Program-made: the position numbers and the translations under genes
NCBI RefSeq assembly: GCF_010730055.1
Contig: NZ_AP022575.1
Coordinates: forward strand, 1,612,001 to 1,676,000
Direction: 5' to 3'
Length of the DNA: 64,000 bases
Origin: Mycobacterium shinjukuense
GTDB taxonomy: Bacteria > Actinomycetota > Actinomycetes > Mycobacteriales > Mycobacteriaceae
Shown: positions 17,640 through 25,767 of the stretch, piece by piece
Layout of the letters: every line of letters begins with the position of its first letter
Position numbering within the stretch: position 1 is the stretch's first letter
The notes under the pieces: generated by a model
Seen by the model: the letters and a program-made list of their open reading frames with translations, nothing else
Databases searched by the model: none
Told to the model about the DNA's origin: nothing

Positions 17640-17877
17640 GAAAAATATTACCGTCTCGGTTTCCGACGACGTCTACCGTGCAGCGCGGATTCGGGCCGCT
17701 GAGCTAGGCAAATCCGTAAGCGCCCTGGTCGCTGAGTATCTGGATTCACTGTCCGAGCGCGCGGCCGAATTTGCCCGACTCGAGGCCAAGCAGCACAGGG
17801 TTCAGGGTGAAATCCGTCAATTTCGCGCGTCCGACCGCCTTAGCCGAGACGAACTCCACGACCGTGCGGTTCGTTGA
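17638..17877 (+). CDS. vapB: VapB-type ribbon-helix-helix antitoxin
   Basis: 79 aa from GTG 17638. The N-terminus MKNITVSVSDDVYRAARIRA followed by AELGKSVSALVAEYLDSL is a CopG/Arc-like ribbon-helix-helix DNA-binding fold; the charged C-terminal half (EFARLEAKQHRV...) would wrap and inhibit the toxin. It overlaps vapC by 14 nt, the usual arrangement. By position (near IclR and tRNA-Pro) it corresponds to the vapBC12 locus of M. tuberculosis, but I cannot confirm orthology. Confidence 0.85.
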   Translation: MKNITVSVSDDVYRAARIRAAELGKSVSALVAEYLDSLSERAAEFARLEAKQHRVQGEIRQFRASDRLSRDELHDRAVR

Positions 17878-18304
17878 CACCAATGTCCTGCTCTACGCGA
17901 TCTCAGGCGATCCAGAAGAACGGGACAAGGCGAGGCGTGCAAACGAAATACTGGCCGCCCGCGATCTGGCGGTGTCTGTTCAGGTCCTTCAGGAGTTCTA
18001 TGTCCAGGCAACGCGCCGCAGCCGGCCAGATCCGATCAGCCACGAGCATGCCGCCGACCTGGTGGAATCGTTTATGCGATTTCCCGTCGCCCCCATCACA
18101 GCCGAGCTAATGCTGGCTGCCATGACTACATGTCGGCGCTTCTTCCTGTCGTACTGGGATGCCGCGGTCCTCGAGGCCGCGCGCGCTCTTGGCTGTGATG
18201 TCGTCCTATCCGAGGACCTCACCGACGGCGAAGACTACGCCGGCGTACGGGTAGAAAATCCGTTCCGAGGCAGTCGCCCCGAGCGAGAATGCGGACCCGC
18301 CTGA
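17864..18304 (+). CDS. vapC: VapC-type PIN-domain ribonuclease toxin
   Basis: 146 aa from GTG 17864, a start inside vapB that gives VRFVDTNVLLYAISGDPEER. The acidic PIN residues are present: Asp in FVDTN, Glu in VLQEFYVQATR, Asp in SYWDAAVLEAA and Asp/Glu in VVLSEDLTDGEDY. Predicted Mg2+-dependent RNase that cuts specific RNAs when the antitoxin is lost. It looks intact, unlike the VapC remnant near 8.4 kb. The 145 nt after it hold no further gene. Confidence 0.88.
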   Translation: MRFVDTNVLLYAISGDPEERDKARRANEILAARDLAVSVQVLQEFYVQATRRSRPDPISHEHAADLVESFMRFPVAPITAELMLAAMTTCRRFFLSYWDAAVLEAARALGCDVVLSEDLTDGEDYAGVRVENPFRGSRPERECGPA

Positions 18305-18449
18305 CGTGGCGCGGCGGCACAGCCGGTTACTTACGCACCCAAGGCGTCCCGCCTCGCCGCGGCGCCACCGCCGTCGAGATAGCTAGCTGGGCGAACACGG
18401 ATCTCAGGCCGCAGTGAATGGCCGATAACGGTCTGCGCTGGTCAACCTG

Positions 18450-18523
18450 TCGGGCTGACAGGATTTGAACCTGCGACCACTTGACCCCCAGTCAAGTGCG
18501 CTACCAAACTGCGCCACAGCCCG
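18450..18523 (-). tRNA. tRNA-Pro (anticodon GGG)
   Basis: On the minus strand the sequence folds as a full cloverleaf: acceptor CGGGCTG paired with CAGCCCG, discriminator A, D arm GCGCAGTTTGGTAGCGC, anticodon stem CTTGA/TCAAG with loop CTGGGGG (anticodon GGG) and T arm with GGTTCAAATCC. CCA is not encoded. A tRNA 3' end beside a toxin-antitoxin module is a common site for integration, though I see no duplicated att site. Confidence 0.93.
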
Positions 18524-18573
18524 GTGCCGCCTTCGATCATCGGCGGCAGGTCGAAAGCCTACCGCAGATGAAC

Positions 18574-18915
18574 CTAACCCCGCGAAGGCCTACGCGACGG
18601 GGGAGCCGGCGCCGTAGCCCGGGCCCATGTCAGCGACGAGTACACCGTTCGCCCGTCGGGCTGGGTCAACTCCGACGACAGCGTCAACCGGTCACCGTCG
18701 AGGTCGCCGTGGCGCAGATCAGATACCCCAACGCCGCGACCGCGGCCTGGTCGATGGTGCCGCCGCTGGCCACCGGCCGGTCGTATTTCGGCCGGCCCGC
18801 CGATTGGATCTGCGCCGGCATGTACCCAGCGGGGGTGTACATGATCAGGCCCTGCGCATCCGCACCGTGGGGATATCTGCCCCGAGCGTCGGGGCTGTCG
18901 CGCTCCAGCTAGCAC
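18574..18915 (-). pseudogene. Lipocalin-like domain remnant
   Basis: Two minus-strand segments in different frames look like the lipocalin-like_5 family: first ERDSPDARGRYPHGADAQG, LIMYTPAGYMPAQIQSAGRP and GGTIDQAAVAALGYLI (about 18905-18720), then, after a frame change, DLDGDRLTLSSELTQPDGRT ending in SLTWAR (about 18715-18600). The N-terminal strand is missing (a stop lies just before LERD) and the middle appears shortened. Family similarity is judged by eye. No other gene is seen in 18524-18958. Confidence 0.5.
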
Positions 18916-18958
18916 ACCAGTTCTCAGGTTCCAATGAGCTTGTCGCGCAATGATTCTG

Positions 18959-19738
18959 TCACTTCAATCCTTCCGTGCTCGGCGACGACGCCGTTACGTT
19001 CGCCACCCAAGCCAGCAGGGCTCGGGCCAACTGGTCTTCGCGGCCGTAGAACCGCTGCGCCGGAACCGGCACGCTGACGGCCACCAACTGATCGGTTATC
19101 CCTGACAGCGCAACCCCCACCGCACAGATGCCATCGGTCTGCTCCTCGCGGTCGTAGGCGACGCCCTCGGCCTGGACGCGTGCGAGCTCGGCACGCAGCG
19201 CCGCGCGGTCGGTGATCGTGTTGGCGGTCAGCGGCACCAGCCGACTGGGCAGCGCCTGGGATTGCCGCTCGGGCGGCAGCGCCGCCAGCAGCGCTTTGCC
19301 GTTGGCGCAGCAGTACAGCGGAAACGACTCCCCCACCGCGCTTACGGCACGCAGCCGGCGCGGCGGTACCACCTGGTCGATGAAGTCCGCCCGATCCCCG
19401 TTCAGGATCGACAGGTCCACCGTCTCGTCCAGCTCGCGCGACAACTCCGTCAAGAACGGGTGCATGTCGGTCACGACGCCGAGCCGCACCGTGCTGGCCA
19501 TGCGCGCGATCTCCGGGCCCAGCCGGTAGGGCCCTCGGGTCCCGCGCGAGGCCACCAGCCCCTCGTCTTCCAGGGCGTTGAGGATGCGGCTGACCGTGGA
19601 CCGCGCCACACCCACCCGCTCTCCGATCTCGGCTTGGCTTAGGCCCTCGGGGTGAGCCTGCAGCACCCGCAGCATCTCGGCCGCACGGGCGATCACCTGG
19701 ATGCCGCCGCTGCGGCCCTCTGGGTCGTCGACGCTCAC
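18959..19738 (-). CDS. IclR-family transcriptional regulator
   Basis: 259 aa from GTG 19738 (VSVDDPEGRSGGIQVIARAA), the length I recall for Rv1719. N-terminal winged helix (MLRVLQAHPEGLSQAEIGER, VGVARSTVSRILNALEDEG) followed by an effector domain (LSRELDETVDLSILNGDRAD, YCCANGKALLAALP, GVAYDREEQTDGICAVGVAL). It is the last gene of the catabolic operon beginning at 23440, 13 nt after the BKACE gene, so it probably controls that operon in response to a pathway metabolite. Confidence 0.9.
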   Translation of the reverse strand: MSVDDPEGRSGGIQVIARAAEMLRVLQAHPEGLSQAEIGERVGVARSTVSRILNALEDEGLVASRGTRGPYRLGPEIARMASTVRLGVVTDMHPFLTELSRELDETVDLSILNGDRADFIDQVVPPRRLRAVSAVGESFPLYCCANGKALLAALPPERQSQALPSRLVPLTANTITDRAALRAELARVQAEGVAYDREEQTDGICAVGVALSGITDQLVAVSVPVPAQRFYGREDQLARALLAWVANVTASSPSTEGLK

Positions 19739-19751
19739 CGTCGAACTCCTC

Positions 19752-20570
19752 TCAAGATCTGCCGGGCAACTGCAGCAGCGCTTCGGCTTCTTCGACGGAG
19801 GCGATCGGCAGGTCCAGGGCCTTGGCGAGACGTATCGTGCGCGACACCAGCGCCAGGTTGTCCGGTGCCAGCTCCCCCTTGCGCAGGTACAGGGTGTCCT
19901 CCAGGCCCACTCGGGCATTGCCGCCCAGCGCTAGGCCCACGGCGGTCAGTGACAGGTTGGCCCGGCCGATCGCGATGACTTGCCAGATCGCCCCGGGGGG
20001 AAGCCGGCGCACCATCGTGAGCAGATTATCGGCGGTAGCTGCCATGCCGCCGCGCACACCGAGCACGATGCTGAACTGCATTGGTTCGGCCAGTAGGCCT
20101 TCCTCCCACAGCCGCAGGCACGCCTCCACATGCCCGCTGTCATAGATTTCCAGCTCCGGTTTGATGTCCAGCTCCCGCATCCGTCCGGCCAACCGGCGGA
20201 CGGCATCCGGTGGGTTGCGAAACTCGCCGGCGCCGAAGCTCATCGAACACGGGTTCAGCGTGGCCATCCGCGGTCGCAGCTCGACCAACTTTTCGCGTTC
20301 CTGGAACGGAACCGTCAAGCCGACCCCGGTGGACATCTGGATCAGGATTGGGCACCGCTGGCCAATGAGATCCATGGTCCGACGCGCGATGTTCAGATCC
20401 GCTGTAGGCCTTTCGTTTTCATCACGCAGATGAATATGCGCCACCGCGGCACCCGCGTAGTAGGCCTGCTCGACTGCGGTTGCGATTTCCTCGGGCGTCG
20501 TCGGCAACGCCGGGTTATCGGCCTTGGTCGCGATGGGCCCGGTGGCGGCGACGGTGATGACGACGCTCAT
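19752..20570 (-). CDS. BKACE-family (DUF849) beta-keto acid cleavage enzyme, Rv1718-like
   Basis: 272 aa TIM barrel. BKACE enzymes are Zn-dependent and condense a beta-keto acid with acetyl-CoA to give acetoacetate and a new CoA ester. Zn and substrate residues are visible: GAAVAHIHLRDENERPT with the HIH pair, STGVGLTVPFQERE, CSMSFGAGEFRNPPD, and LEIYDSGHVE. MSVVITVAATGPIATKADNP is the family start. The ATG at 20570 overlaps the cupin stop (ATGA). The substrate is set by residues I cannot interpret. Confidence 0.85.
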   Translation of the reverse strand: MSVVITVAATGPIATKADNPALPTTPEEIATAVEQAYYAGAAVAHIHLRDENERPTADLNIARRTMDLIGQRCPILIQMSTGVGLTVPFQEREKLVELRPRMATLNPCSMSFGAGEFRNPPDAVRRLAGRMRELDIKPELEIYDSGHVEACLRLWEEGLLAEPMQFSIVLGVRGGMAATADNLLTMVRRLPPGAIWQVIAIGRANLSLTAVGLALGGNARVGLEDTLYLRKGELAPDNLALVSRTIRLAKALDLPIASVEEAEALLQLPGRS

Positions 20571-20911
20571 GACGCCTCCGGGTGGGCGATGGTCACCAGC
20601 AGTACGGCTTCACGGTCCGACCGGTTTTCGATCGATCGCAGCTCGCCCTTGGCGAAATGTACGCTGTCGAGCCGGCCTAGAACCGTTTCGGTTCCCTCGG
20701 CGGTGACAACCAGTTCACCATCGAGAACGACATAAACGGTTTCCTCACGGGCCGCTGCCTTTTGGGCGATCCCGCCCGGGCGATAGGTCGAGAGGCCGAC
20801 CCAGAATCGTTCGGTGGGCCCGGCCTCGTGGCCCTGCAGTCGCAACGTGCATACGTCGTGGTGCAGCGGCGCGCTGTATTCCGGTGCCTCGGATGCCCGG
20901 GTGAGGTTCAT
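20567..20911 (-). CDS. Small cupin-domain protein, Rv1717-like
   Basis: 114 aa, single cupin barrel. Motif 1 is degenerate (GLSTYRPGGIAQKAAAREET, with Gln/Lys where His ligands often sit) and motif 2 is LGRLDSVHFAKGELRSIENR. That suggests a weak or altered metal site, hence a binding or isomerase-like role rather than a dioxygenase. Start ATG 20911 shares a base with the stop of the cyclase gene (TGATG-type overlap), so it is co-translated. Confidence 0.8.
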   Translation of the reverse strand: MNLTRASEAPEYSAPLHHDVCTLRLQGHEAGPTERFWVGLSTYRPGGIAQKAAAREETVYVVLDGELVVTAEGTETVLGRLDSVHFAKGELRSIENRSDREAVLLVTIAHPEAS

Positions 20912-21735
20912 CAGGATCCCGTTTCGATGCGATAGGTGCCGGTGGGATCGACGATCGCCACCAGACGGATGATGCAGCCATCTCCGCCCACCCAGCGCCA
21001 CGGGAATGCGGCGAAGGTGACGCGCTTGCCGGTGACCTTGTCCAAGTCGCCGCCGACATTTTCAAAGCCGTAGATGCCTTTGGACAGGATCGCCCGGTGG
21101 CACGGTTCCCACTCGGGGAAGTCGTCGAGCACCTTGTGACCGGTCTCTTCCTCGTATTCACGGACGGCCCAAGGTAATAGGCCGCCCTGCGCCTCCGCTG
21201 GGCCGTGCGGAGCGATCGCGGTGGCCAGCGGATGGTCCAGGGCCTGGGTGTCGGTGCCGACCGCCTTGACGCCCTTGGCCGCAAACCACTCGCCGGCTTC
21301 CTTGGAGAAGCCCGGAGAGTAGGCGTAGTACTCCGCGCTGTCGGCGTATTTGTGGTGCCAGCCCGTGTCGACGATGACGATGTCGCCCGGCCGGATCTGC
21401 GGCGTGGCATTCTGCAGGTCCTCGGCGGTGACGACCCCCCATTTGTTCTTCGGGATCGAGACGACGACCCCGGTACCGAAGAACGCGCTCAGCGGGATCT
21501 CGTGCAGGAAGGGTGTGTTCTCGATGACGTGCGCAGGTGCGTCGATGTGAGTGCCGGAATGCATGACGGTGGTGATCTTTTGGGTCAGCACACGGCTTCT
21601 GGCCATGGTGTGCAAGCGTTCGACCTTGACGTCCTCGAAGTACGGCCAGGCCGGCACGCCGTGCCCCCACGGGTGGGACAGGTCGTAGAACTCCAACCGT
21701 GACTCGGCCTCACCAAGGGGCCACGTGACCCTCAT
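20911..21735 (-). CDS. Cyclase-family (kynurenine formamidase-like) metal hydrolase, Rv1716-like
   Basis: 274 aa. The cyclase-family signature MHSGTHIDAPAHV carries the H-x-G-T-H-x-D metal site; later PGDIVIVDTGWHHKYA and EAGEWFAAKGVKAVGTDTQA are also typical. Members hydrolyse amides or lactones of small acids. ATG 21735 (MRVTWPLGEAESRLEFYDLS) lies 2 nt after the dehydrogenase gene in the operon. It may open or close a cyclic intermediate between the dehydrogenases and the BKACE enzyme. Confidence 0.85.
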   Translation of the reverse strand: MRVTWPLGEAESRLEFYDLSHPWGHGVPAWPYFEDVKVERLHTMARSRVLTQKITTVMHSGTHIDAPAHVIENTPFLHEIPLSAFFGTGVVVSIPKNKWGVVTAEDLQNATPQIRPGDIVIVDTGWHHKYADSAEYYAYSPGFSKEAGEWFAAKGVKAVGTDTQALDHPLATAIAPHGPAEAQGGLLPWAVREYEEETGHKVLDDFPEWEPCHRAILSKGIYGFENVGGDLDKVTGKRVTFAAFPWRWVGGDGCIIRLVAIVDPTGTYRIETGS

Positions 21736-21737
21736 GG

Positions 21738-22643
21738 TTATTGGTTCCCTTCTCTGTCAGGTTGCTTGGCGATGTGCCGGGCAAGTCGGGTCGCGGTGGC
21801 CTCGCGGGCCCCGGCGGGCCAGTCGAGGAACCCCTGACCGGTGCGGGCACCGAGCTGCCCGGCGGCGACCAGCTCACGCAACAGCGGGCTGGGGTGCGGG
21901 TCGCTGTTGAGGCTTGGGAGCACCGCATCGTGAATGGCCAGGGTGAGGTCCAGCCCGATGTAGTCGGCGTTTTCCAGGGGGCCTAGCGTGGCCAGCCGCA
22001 ACCCAATGGTGTTGCGTACCACCAGGTCAACGGTCTGCGCGTCGCAGACACCTTCGGCGACCAGCGCGATCGCCTCACGCCACAGCGCGTGCTGCAGCCG
22101 GTTGCCAATAAAGCCAGGCACGTCGCGCCCGACGAGCACCGGCAACTTGCCTGCGTCGGTGAGCAGCGCCACGACGCGGTCGGCCGTTTCCGAGGCGGTC
22201 CGTGCGCTGGGCACAACCTCGACGACCGGGATGAGATCTGGCGGGTTCCAAAAGTGCGTCCCGATCACCCGGCTGCCGTCGCCGACCCGCTCGGTGACGG
22301 CGCCGATGGGCAGCACCGAAGTGTTGGTTGCCAGCACCGCATCGGGCGCCAATGCCGCGAGACGTTGGAAGAGTTCCTGTTTGATGGCGAGGTTTTCGAT
22401 AATGGCCTCGACGACCAGGCCGGCATTCTGCACCGCGGCCGCCAGGTCGGCGACCGCGGTCACCGAGCCGAGACCGGCACCGGTCACCTGGCCGGCCTCC
22501 ATAGCTGCCGCGTCCAGGATTTCGGTGTTGGTGTCGGTGATGACGACCTCGAGGCCCGCCGACGCCAGGACGCCGGCGATCCGGCGCCCCATCAGGCCGG
22601 CGCCGACCACGGCGGCGCGGGCAAAGCCGTGAGACGTCAGCAT
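21738..22643 (-). CDS. fadB3: 3-hydroxyacyl-CoA dehydrogenase family protein, FadB3-like
   Basis: 301 aa from ATG 22643. NAD-binding fold with GAGLMGRRIAGVLASAGLEV, then VVEAIIENLAIKQELFQRL, NTSVLPIGAVTERVGDGSRV, GTHFWNPPDLIPVVEVVPS (active-site His) and VGRDVPGFIGNRLQHALWRE. The C-terminal dimer domain includes GLDLTLAIHDAVLPSLN. It oxidises a 3-hydroxy acid or its CoA ester to the 3-keto product, which would feed the BKACE step. Overlaps the SDR gene by 7 nt. Confidence 0.87.
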   Translation of the reverse strand: MLTSHGFARAAVVGAGLMGRRIAGVLASAGLEVVITDTNTEILDAAAMEAGQVTGAGLGSVTAVADLAAAVQNAGLVVEAIIENLAIKQELFQRLAALAPDAVLATNTSVLPIGAVTERVGDGSRVIGTHFWNPPDLIPVVEVVPSARTASETADRVVALLTDAGKLPVLVGRDVPGFIGNRLQHALWREAIALVAEGVCDAQTVDLVVRNTIGLRLATLGPLENADYIGLDLTLAIHDAVLPSLNSDPHPSPLLRELVAAGQLGARTGQGFLDWPAGAREATATRLARHIAKQPDREGNQ

Positions 22644-23440
22644 GCCGTGTACCCGCCGTCCAGATACATCACCTGGCCGGTGTAGAAGCTCGACGCGTCG
22701 CTGAGCAGATAGATCAGGGCGCCGACGAAATCTTCGGGTTCGGCGAAGCGGCGCAACGGGATTCGGGCGAACATCGCCTCCCGGGTGGCCCGGCCCTTCT
22801 CGTCGTCGGCGTACATCCACTCGGTCAACTCTGATCGGAAAACCGTTGGGGCAAGCGCGTTTACCCGAATACCGTGACTGCCCCACTCCGCTGCCAAGGT
22901 CTTGGCCAGCAGGTCGGTGCCCGCTTTCGACGGGCAGTAGGCGCTGTAACCGGCGGCATGGCCCAGCGCGCCGCGCACGGAGGAGACGAGCACGATGCTG
23001 CCGCCGTGACCCTGCTCAAGCAGAACCCGTCCGGCCGCCTGGCACACCAGCCAGGCGCCCCGCACGTTGGCGTCCATCACCCGGTCGAAGTCCTCGACGG
23101 CCATCTCGGTGATGGGCGCAACGTGGTTCATGCCGGAAGCCACCACGACGCCGTCCAGCCGGCCGTGCCGGGCGACGGCGGCCTCGACAATCGCCTGCGC
23201 ATCGGCCGGGGTTTCCGGCCTGCGGGTGACCACCGCGGGGTCCTCGATGCCGGCCTCATCCACCAGCTCGGCAAGGCCGGCGGCGTCGCCGCCGGCCAGC
23301 GTCAGGTGAGCCCCGGCCTCGGCCAACGACCGGGCGGCCACGCTGCCTAGCGAGCCCGTTGCGCCCGTGATCAGGATCGACTTGTTCCGCACGCTGAACC
23401 GCGTCAGACCCAGGTTCGGCACCTGCTGTATCGCCATCAT
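22637..23440 (-). CDS. Short-chain dehydrogenase/reductase, Rv1714-like
   Basis: 267 aa from ATG 23440 (MMAIQQVPNLGL), preceded by gggagtagagag. Classic SDR: cofactor loop ITGATGSLGSVAARSLAEAG, VVVASGMNHVAPI, catalytic Ser region IVLVSSVRGALGHAAG, YSAYCPSKAGTDLLAKT (Tyr and Lys), LAPTVFRSELT and the C-terminal YLDGGYTAC. First gene of the six-gene catabolic operon that ends with the IclR regulator. Probably oxidises a secondary alcohol on the substrate. Confidence 0.88.
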   Translation of the reverse strand: MMAIQQVPNLGLTRFSVRNKSILITGATGSLGSVAARSLAEAGAHLTLAGGDAAGLAELVDEAGIEDPAVVTRRPETPADAQAIVEAAVARHGRLDGVVVASGMNHVAPITEMAVEDFDRVMDANVRGAWLVCQAAGRVLLEQGHGGSIVLVSSVRGALGHAAGYSAYCPSKAGTDLLAKTLAAEWGSHGIRVNALAPTVFRSELTEWMYADDEKGRATREAMFARIPLRRFAEPEDFVGALIYLLSDASSFYTGQVMYLDGGYTAC

Positions 23441-23470
23441 CTCTCTACTCCCGCAATACAAGATATATCA

Positions 23471-23483
23471 CCCGTTATACGGG
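23471..23483. promoter_or_regulatory. Inverted repeat upstream of the catabolic operon
   Basis: CCCGTTATACGGG: 5-bp perfect arms with a 3-nt spacer, in an A/T-rich patch 31 nt upstream of the SDR start. It is well placed as an operator for the operon's own IclR regulator, or overlapping the -10 region of the minus-strand promoter. Confidence 0.45.
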
Positions 23484-23547
23484 AGATCGTAAGTTGGACG
23501 CGCTCCCGATGTCAACGGAGAGTGGGATTTGCAGGAGGAGGTGTTCG

Positions 23548-23605
23548 TCGAGTGTGCACTCAGGGCGGAAAATTGCCCGAAATCCCGCCCTGGTTACACG
23601 TTCGA
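23548..23605. repeat. Imperfect long hairpin between der and the SDR operon
   Basis: A left arm at 23548-23568 (TCGAGTGTGCACTCAGGGCGG) pairs imperfectly with a right arm at 23585-23605; the inner AGGGCGG/CCGCCCT and outer TCGA are perfect, with a 16-nt loop. It begins just past the der stop. It could terminate the der transcript or be a dispersed mycobacterial intergenic element. Confidence 0.5.
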
Positions 23606-23612
23606 AGCGCGT

Positions 23613-25004
23613 TCAGCGGCGCTTGGCTGCCCGCTTTTCGCGCACCCGTATGTCGATCCGAATCGGGCTACCCTCGAACCCGAACGTCTCGCGCAGCCGT
23701 CGCTCCAGGAACCGCCGATATCCGGCCTCCAGAAAACCCGTGGTGAACAGCACGAACGTCGGCGGGCGCGCGCTGGCCTGGGTGGCGAACAGGATGCGGG
23801 GCTGCTTGCCGCCGCGCACCGGCGGCGGCGTGGCCGCCACCACCTCTGTGATCCAGGTGTTCAACGGGCCGGTCGCGATCCTGGTATCCCACGACGCCAG
23901 CGCACTCTCCATCGCCGGCACCAGCTTGCGCACCGCCCGGCCCGTCTTGGCGGAGATGTTGACCCGTTGCGCCCAGCGCACCTGCACCAACTCTCGGTCG
24001 ATCTCGCGGTCCAACAGCTCGCGCCGGTCCTCGTCGACCAGATCCCACTTGTTGTAGGCCAGCACCAACGCCCGACCGGCCTCGATGACCATCGATATCA
24101 CCCGCAAATCCTGCTCGGTGAGCGGCTGCGACGCGTCGATCAGCACGATGGCCACTTCGGCCGAGGCGATGGCCGCGTGGGTGCGCACCGAAGCGTAGAA
24201 CTCGTGCCCGCTGGCCTGGCCGACCTTGCGACGCAGACCCGCGGTATCGACGAACCGCCAGACCTTGCCGCCCAACTCGATCAGCGAGTCCACCGGGTCG
24301 ACGGTCGTGCCGGCGGCCTCGTGTACCACCGACCGCTGATCACCCGCCAGCCTATTCAGCAGGGAACTCTTGCCCACGTTGGGCTTGCCGACCAGGGCCA
24401 CCCGCCGCGGGCCCCCGCCCGCCGATCCCGGCTCCCCCACCTCGGGCAACGCAGCGAGCACCCGGTCGAGTAGGTCGGCCACGCCACGACCATGCATCGC
24501 GCTGATCGCATGCGGCTCACCCAATCCCAGCGACCACAATGCCGCGACGTCGGATTCACCCTTGTCGCTGTCAACCTTGTTGGCGGCCAAAAAGACTGGC
24601 TTGCCCGAACGCAACAGGATGCCGGCCGCGGCCTCATCGGCGGTGGTGGCACCGACACTGGCATCGACCACCAGGATCACCGCATCGGCGGTGCGCATGG
24701 CCACCGACGCCTGCTCGGCCACCAGCTGCTGCAGGCCCTTGGCGCCCGGCTCCCATCCCCCGGTGTCTTGCACCACAAAACGGCGTCCGGTCCACAGCGC
24801 GTCGTAGCAGACCCGGTCGCGCGTCACGCCGGGAACGTCTTGTACCACCGCAACGCGGCGGCCCAGTATCCGGTTGACCAGTGTCGACTTGCCGACATTG
24901 GGCCGGCCCACGATCGCCACCACCGGCGCGGGCCCGGTGTCAGCTTCCGCGGAAGCTTCGATCTCCCAGTCGCTTTCGTCGGTCCAGGTGCCGTCCAGGC
25001 TCAC
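23613..25004 (-). CDS. der: Ribosome-assembly GTPase Der (EngA)
   Basis: 463 aa with two GTPase domains in tandem: GRPNVGKSTLVNRILGRR and DTGGWEPGAKG (domain 1), then GKPNVGKSSLLNRLAGDQRS, DTAGLRRK and NKWD (domain 2), ended by a KH-like domain with a basic tail (REKRAAKRR). It matures the 50S subunit. The GTG start at 25004 overlaps the cmk stop (GTGA). Confidence 0.96.
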   Translation of the reverse strand: MSLDGTWTDESDWEIEASAEADTGPAPVVAIVGRPNVGKSTLVNRILGRRVAVVQDVPGVTRDRVCYDALWTGRRFVVQDTGGWEPGAKGLQQLVAEQASVAMRTADAVILVVDASVGATTADEAAAGILLRSGKPVFLAANKVDSDKGESDVAALWSLGLGEPHAISAMHGRGVADLLDRVLAALPEVGEPGSAGGGPRRVALVGKPNVGKSSLLNRLAGDQRSVVHEAAGTTVDPVDSLIELGGKVWRFVDTAGLRRKVGQASGHEFYASVRTHAAIASAEVAIVLIDASQPLTEQDLRVISMVIEAGRALVLAYNKWDLVDEDRRELLDREIDRELVQVRWAQRVNISAKTGRAVRKLVPAMESALASWDTRIATGPLNTWITEVVAATPPPVRGGKQPRILFATQASARPPTFVLFTTGFLEAGYRRFLERRLRETFGFEGSPIRIDIRVREKRAAKRR

Positions 25005-25684
25005 GACAGCGCCTCGCTTCGCTGCGTCACCAACTCCTGCAGCCGGGCAATCACCTCGGCCTCGGTCATGTTGCTGGTGTCGACGACGATCGCATCAGCG
25101 GCCGCGCGCAGCGGCGCCACGGTCCGGGTGGAATCGAGATGATCGCGCCGGAGCACGTCGGCTAACACGGCGTCGTAGTCGTCGGTCAGACCCGCGGCGA
25201 CATTCTGGGCGTTGCGACGTCGGGCCCGGGTTTCGGCCGTGGCGGTCAGGAAGATTTTCACCGGTGCATCCGGAAATACCACGGTTCCAATGTCCCGGCC
25301 TTCCACGACGATGCTGCCCGAGCCTTCGGCCATCGCGCGCTGCAATGCGACCAGTCGTGCCCGCACCGATGGTATCGCCGATACCGCCGAAACCGCCTGG
25401 GTGACATCGTCACCGCGGATTGCTGACGAGACATCTACGCCGGCCAGGTAGAAGCTGCTCTGGTCCGGGTCGTAGCCCACCGACAACTGCGCCGTCGCCG
25501 CGCATTCCGCGACCGCCTCAGTGTCTGAGGGGTCGATTCCGGCGCGCAGCACCGCCAGTGTCACCATTCGGTACATGGCCCCGGTGTCCAGAAACCGCGC
25601 ACCCAATCCGCGCGCCAATCCCCTTGAAACAGATGATTTTCCGGTTCCCGCCGGACCGTCGATCGCGACCACCAGTCCGCTCAT
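25001..25684 (-). CDS. cmk: Cytidylate kinase
   Basis: 227 aa from ATG 25684 (MSGLVVAIDGPAGTGKSSVS). Phosphorylates CMP and dCMP. The P-loop GPAGTGKSS, RFLDTGAMYRMV, VVEGRDIGTVVFPDA and RRRNAQNVAAGL motifs are all family-typical. A GTG at 25771 would overlap the rluB stop (GTGA) and add 29 polar residues not found in the family, so it may only be a coupling or reinitiation site. Confidence 0.93.
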   Translation of the reverse strand: MSGLVVAIDGPAGTGKSSVSRGLARGLGARFLDTGAMYRMVTLAVLRAGIDPSDTEAVAECAATAQLSVGYDPDQSSFYLAGVDVSSAIRGDDVTQAVSAVSAIPSVRARLVALQRAMAEGSGSIVVEGRDIGTVVFPDAPVKIFLTATAETRARRRNAQNVAAGLTDDYDAVLADVLRRDHLDSTRTVAPLRAAADAIVVDTSNMTEAEVIARLQELVTQRSEALS

Positions 25685-25767
25685 GCCCCGATGGCTAGCT
25701 GCACTCCCGTCACTCGCTGGGGCCGTATGGTTCGTCTCGTTGCTGTCACTCACTGTGCTCGTTCCGC

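Noticed and set aside
18440..18530. Attachment-site duplication next to tRNA-Pro
   Set aside because: No second copy of the tRNA 3' end is visible within the neighbouring toxin-antitoxin and hypothetical genes.
23529..24473. 314-codon plus-strand frame opposite der
   Set aside because: Antisense of a conserved GTPase; composition is typical of a shadow frame.
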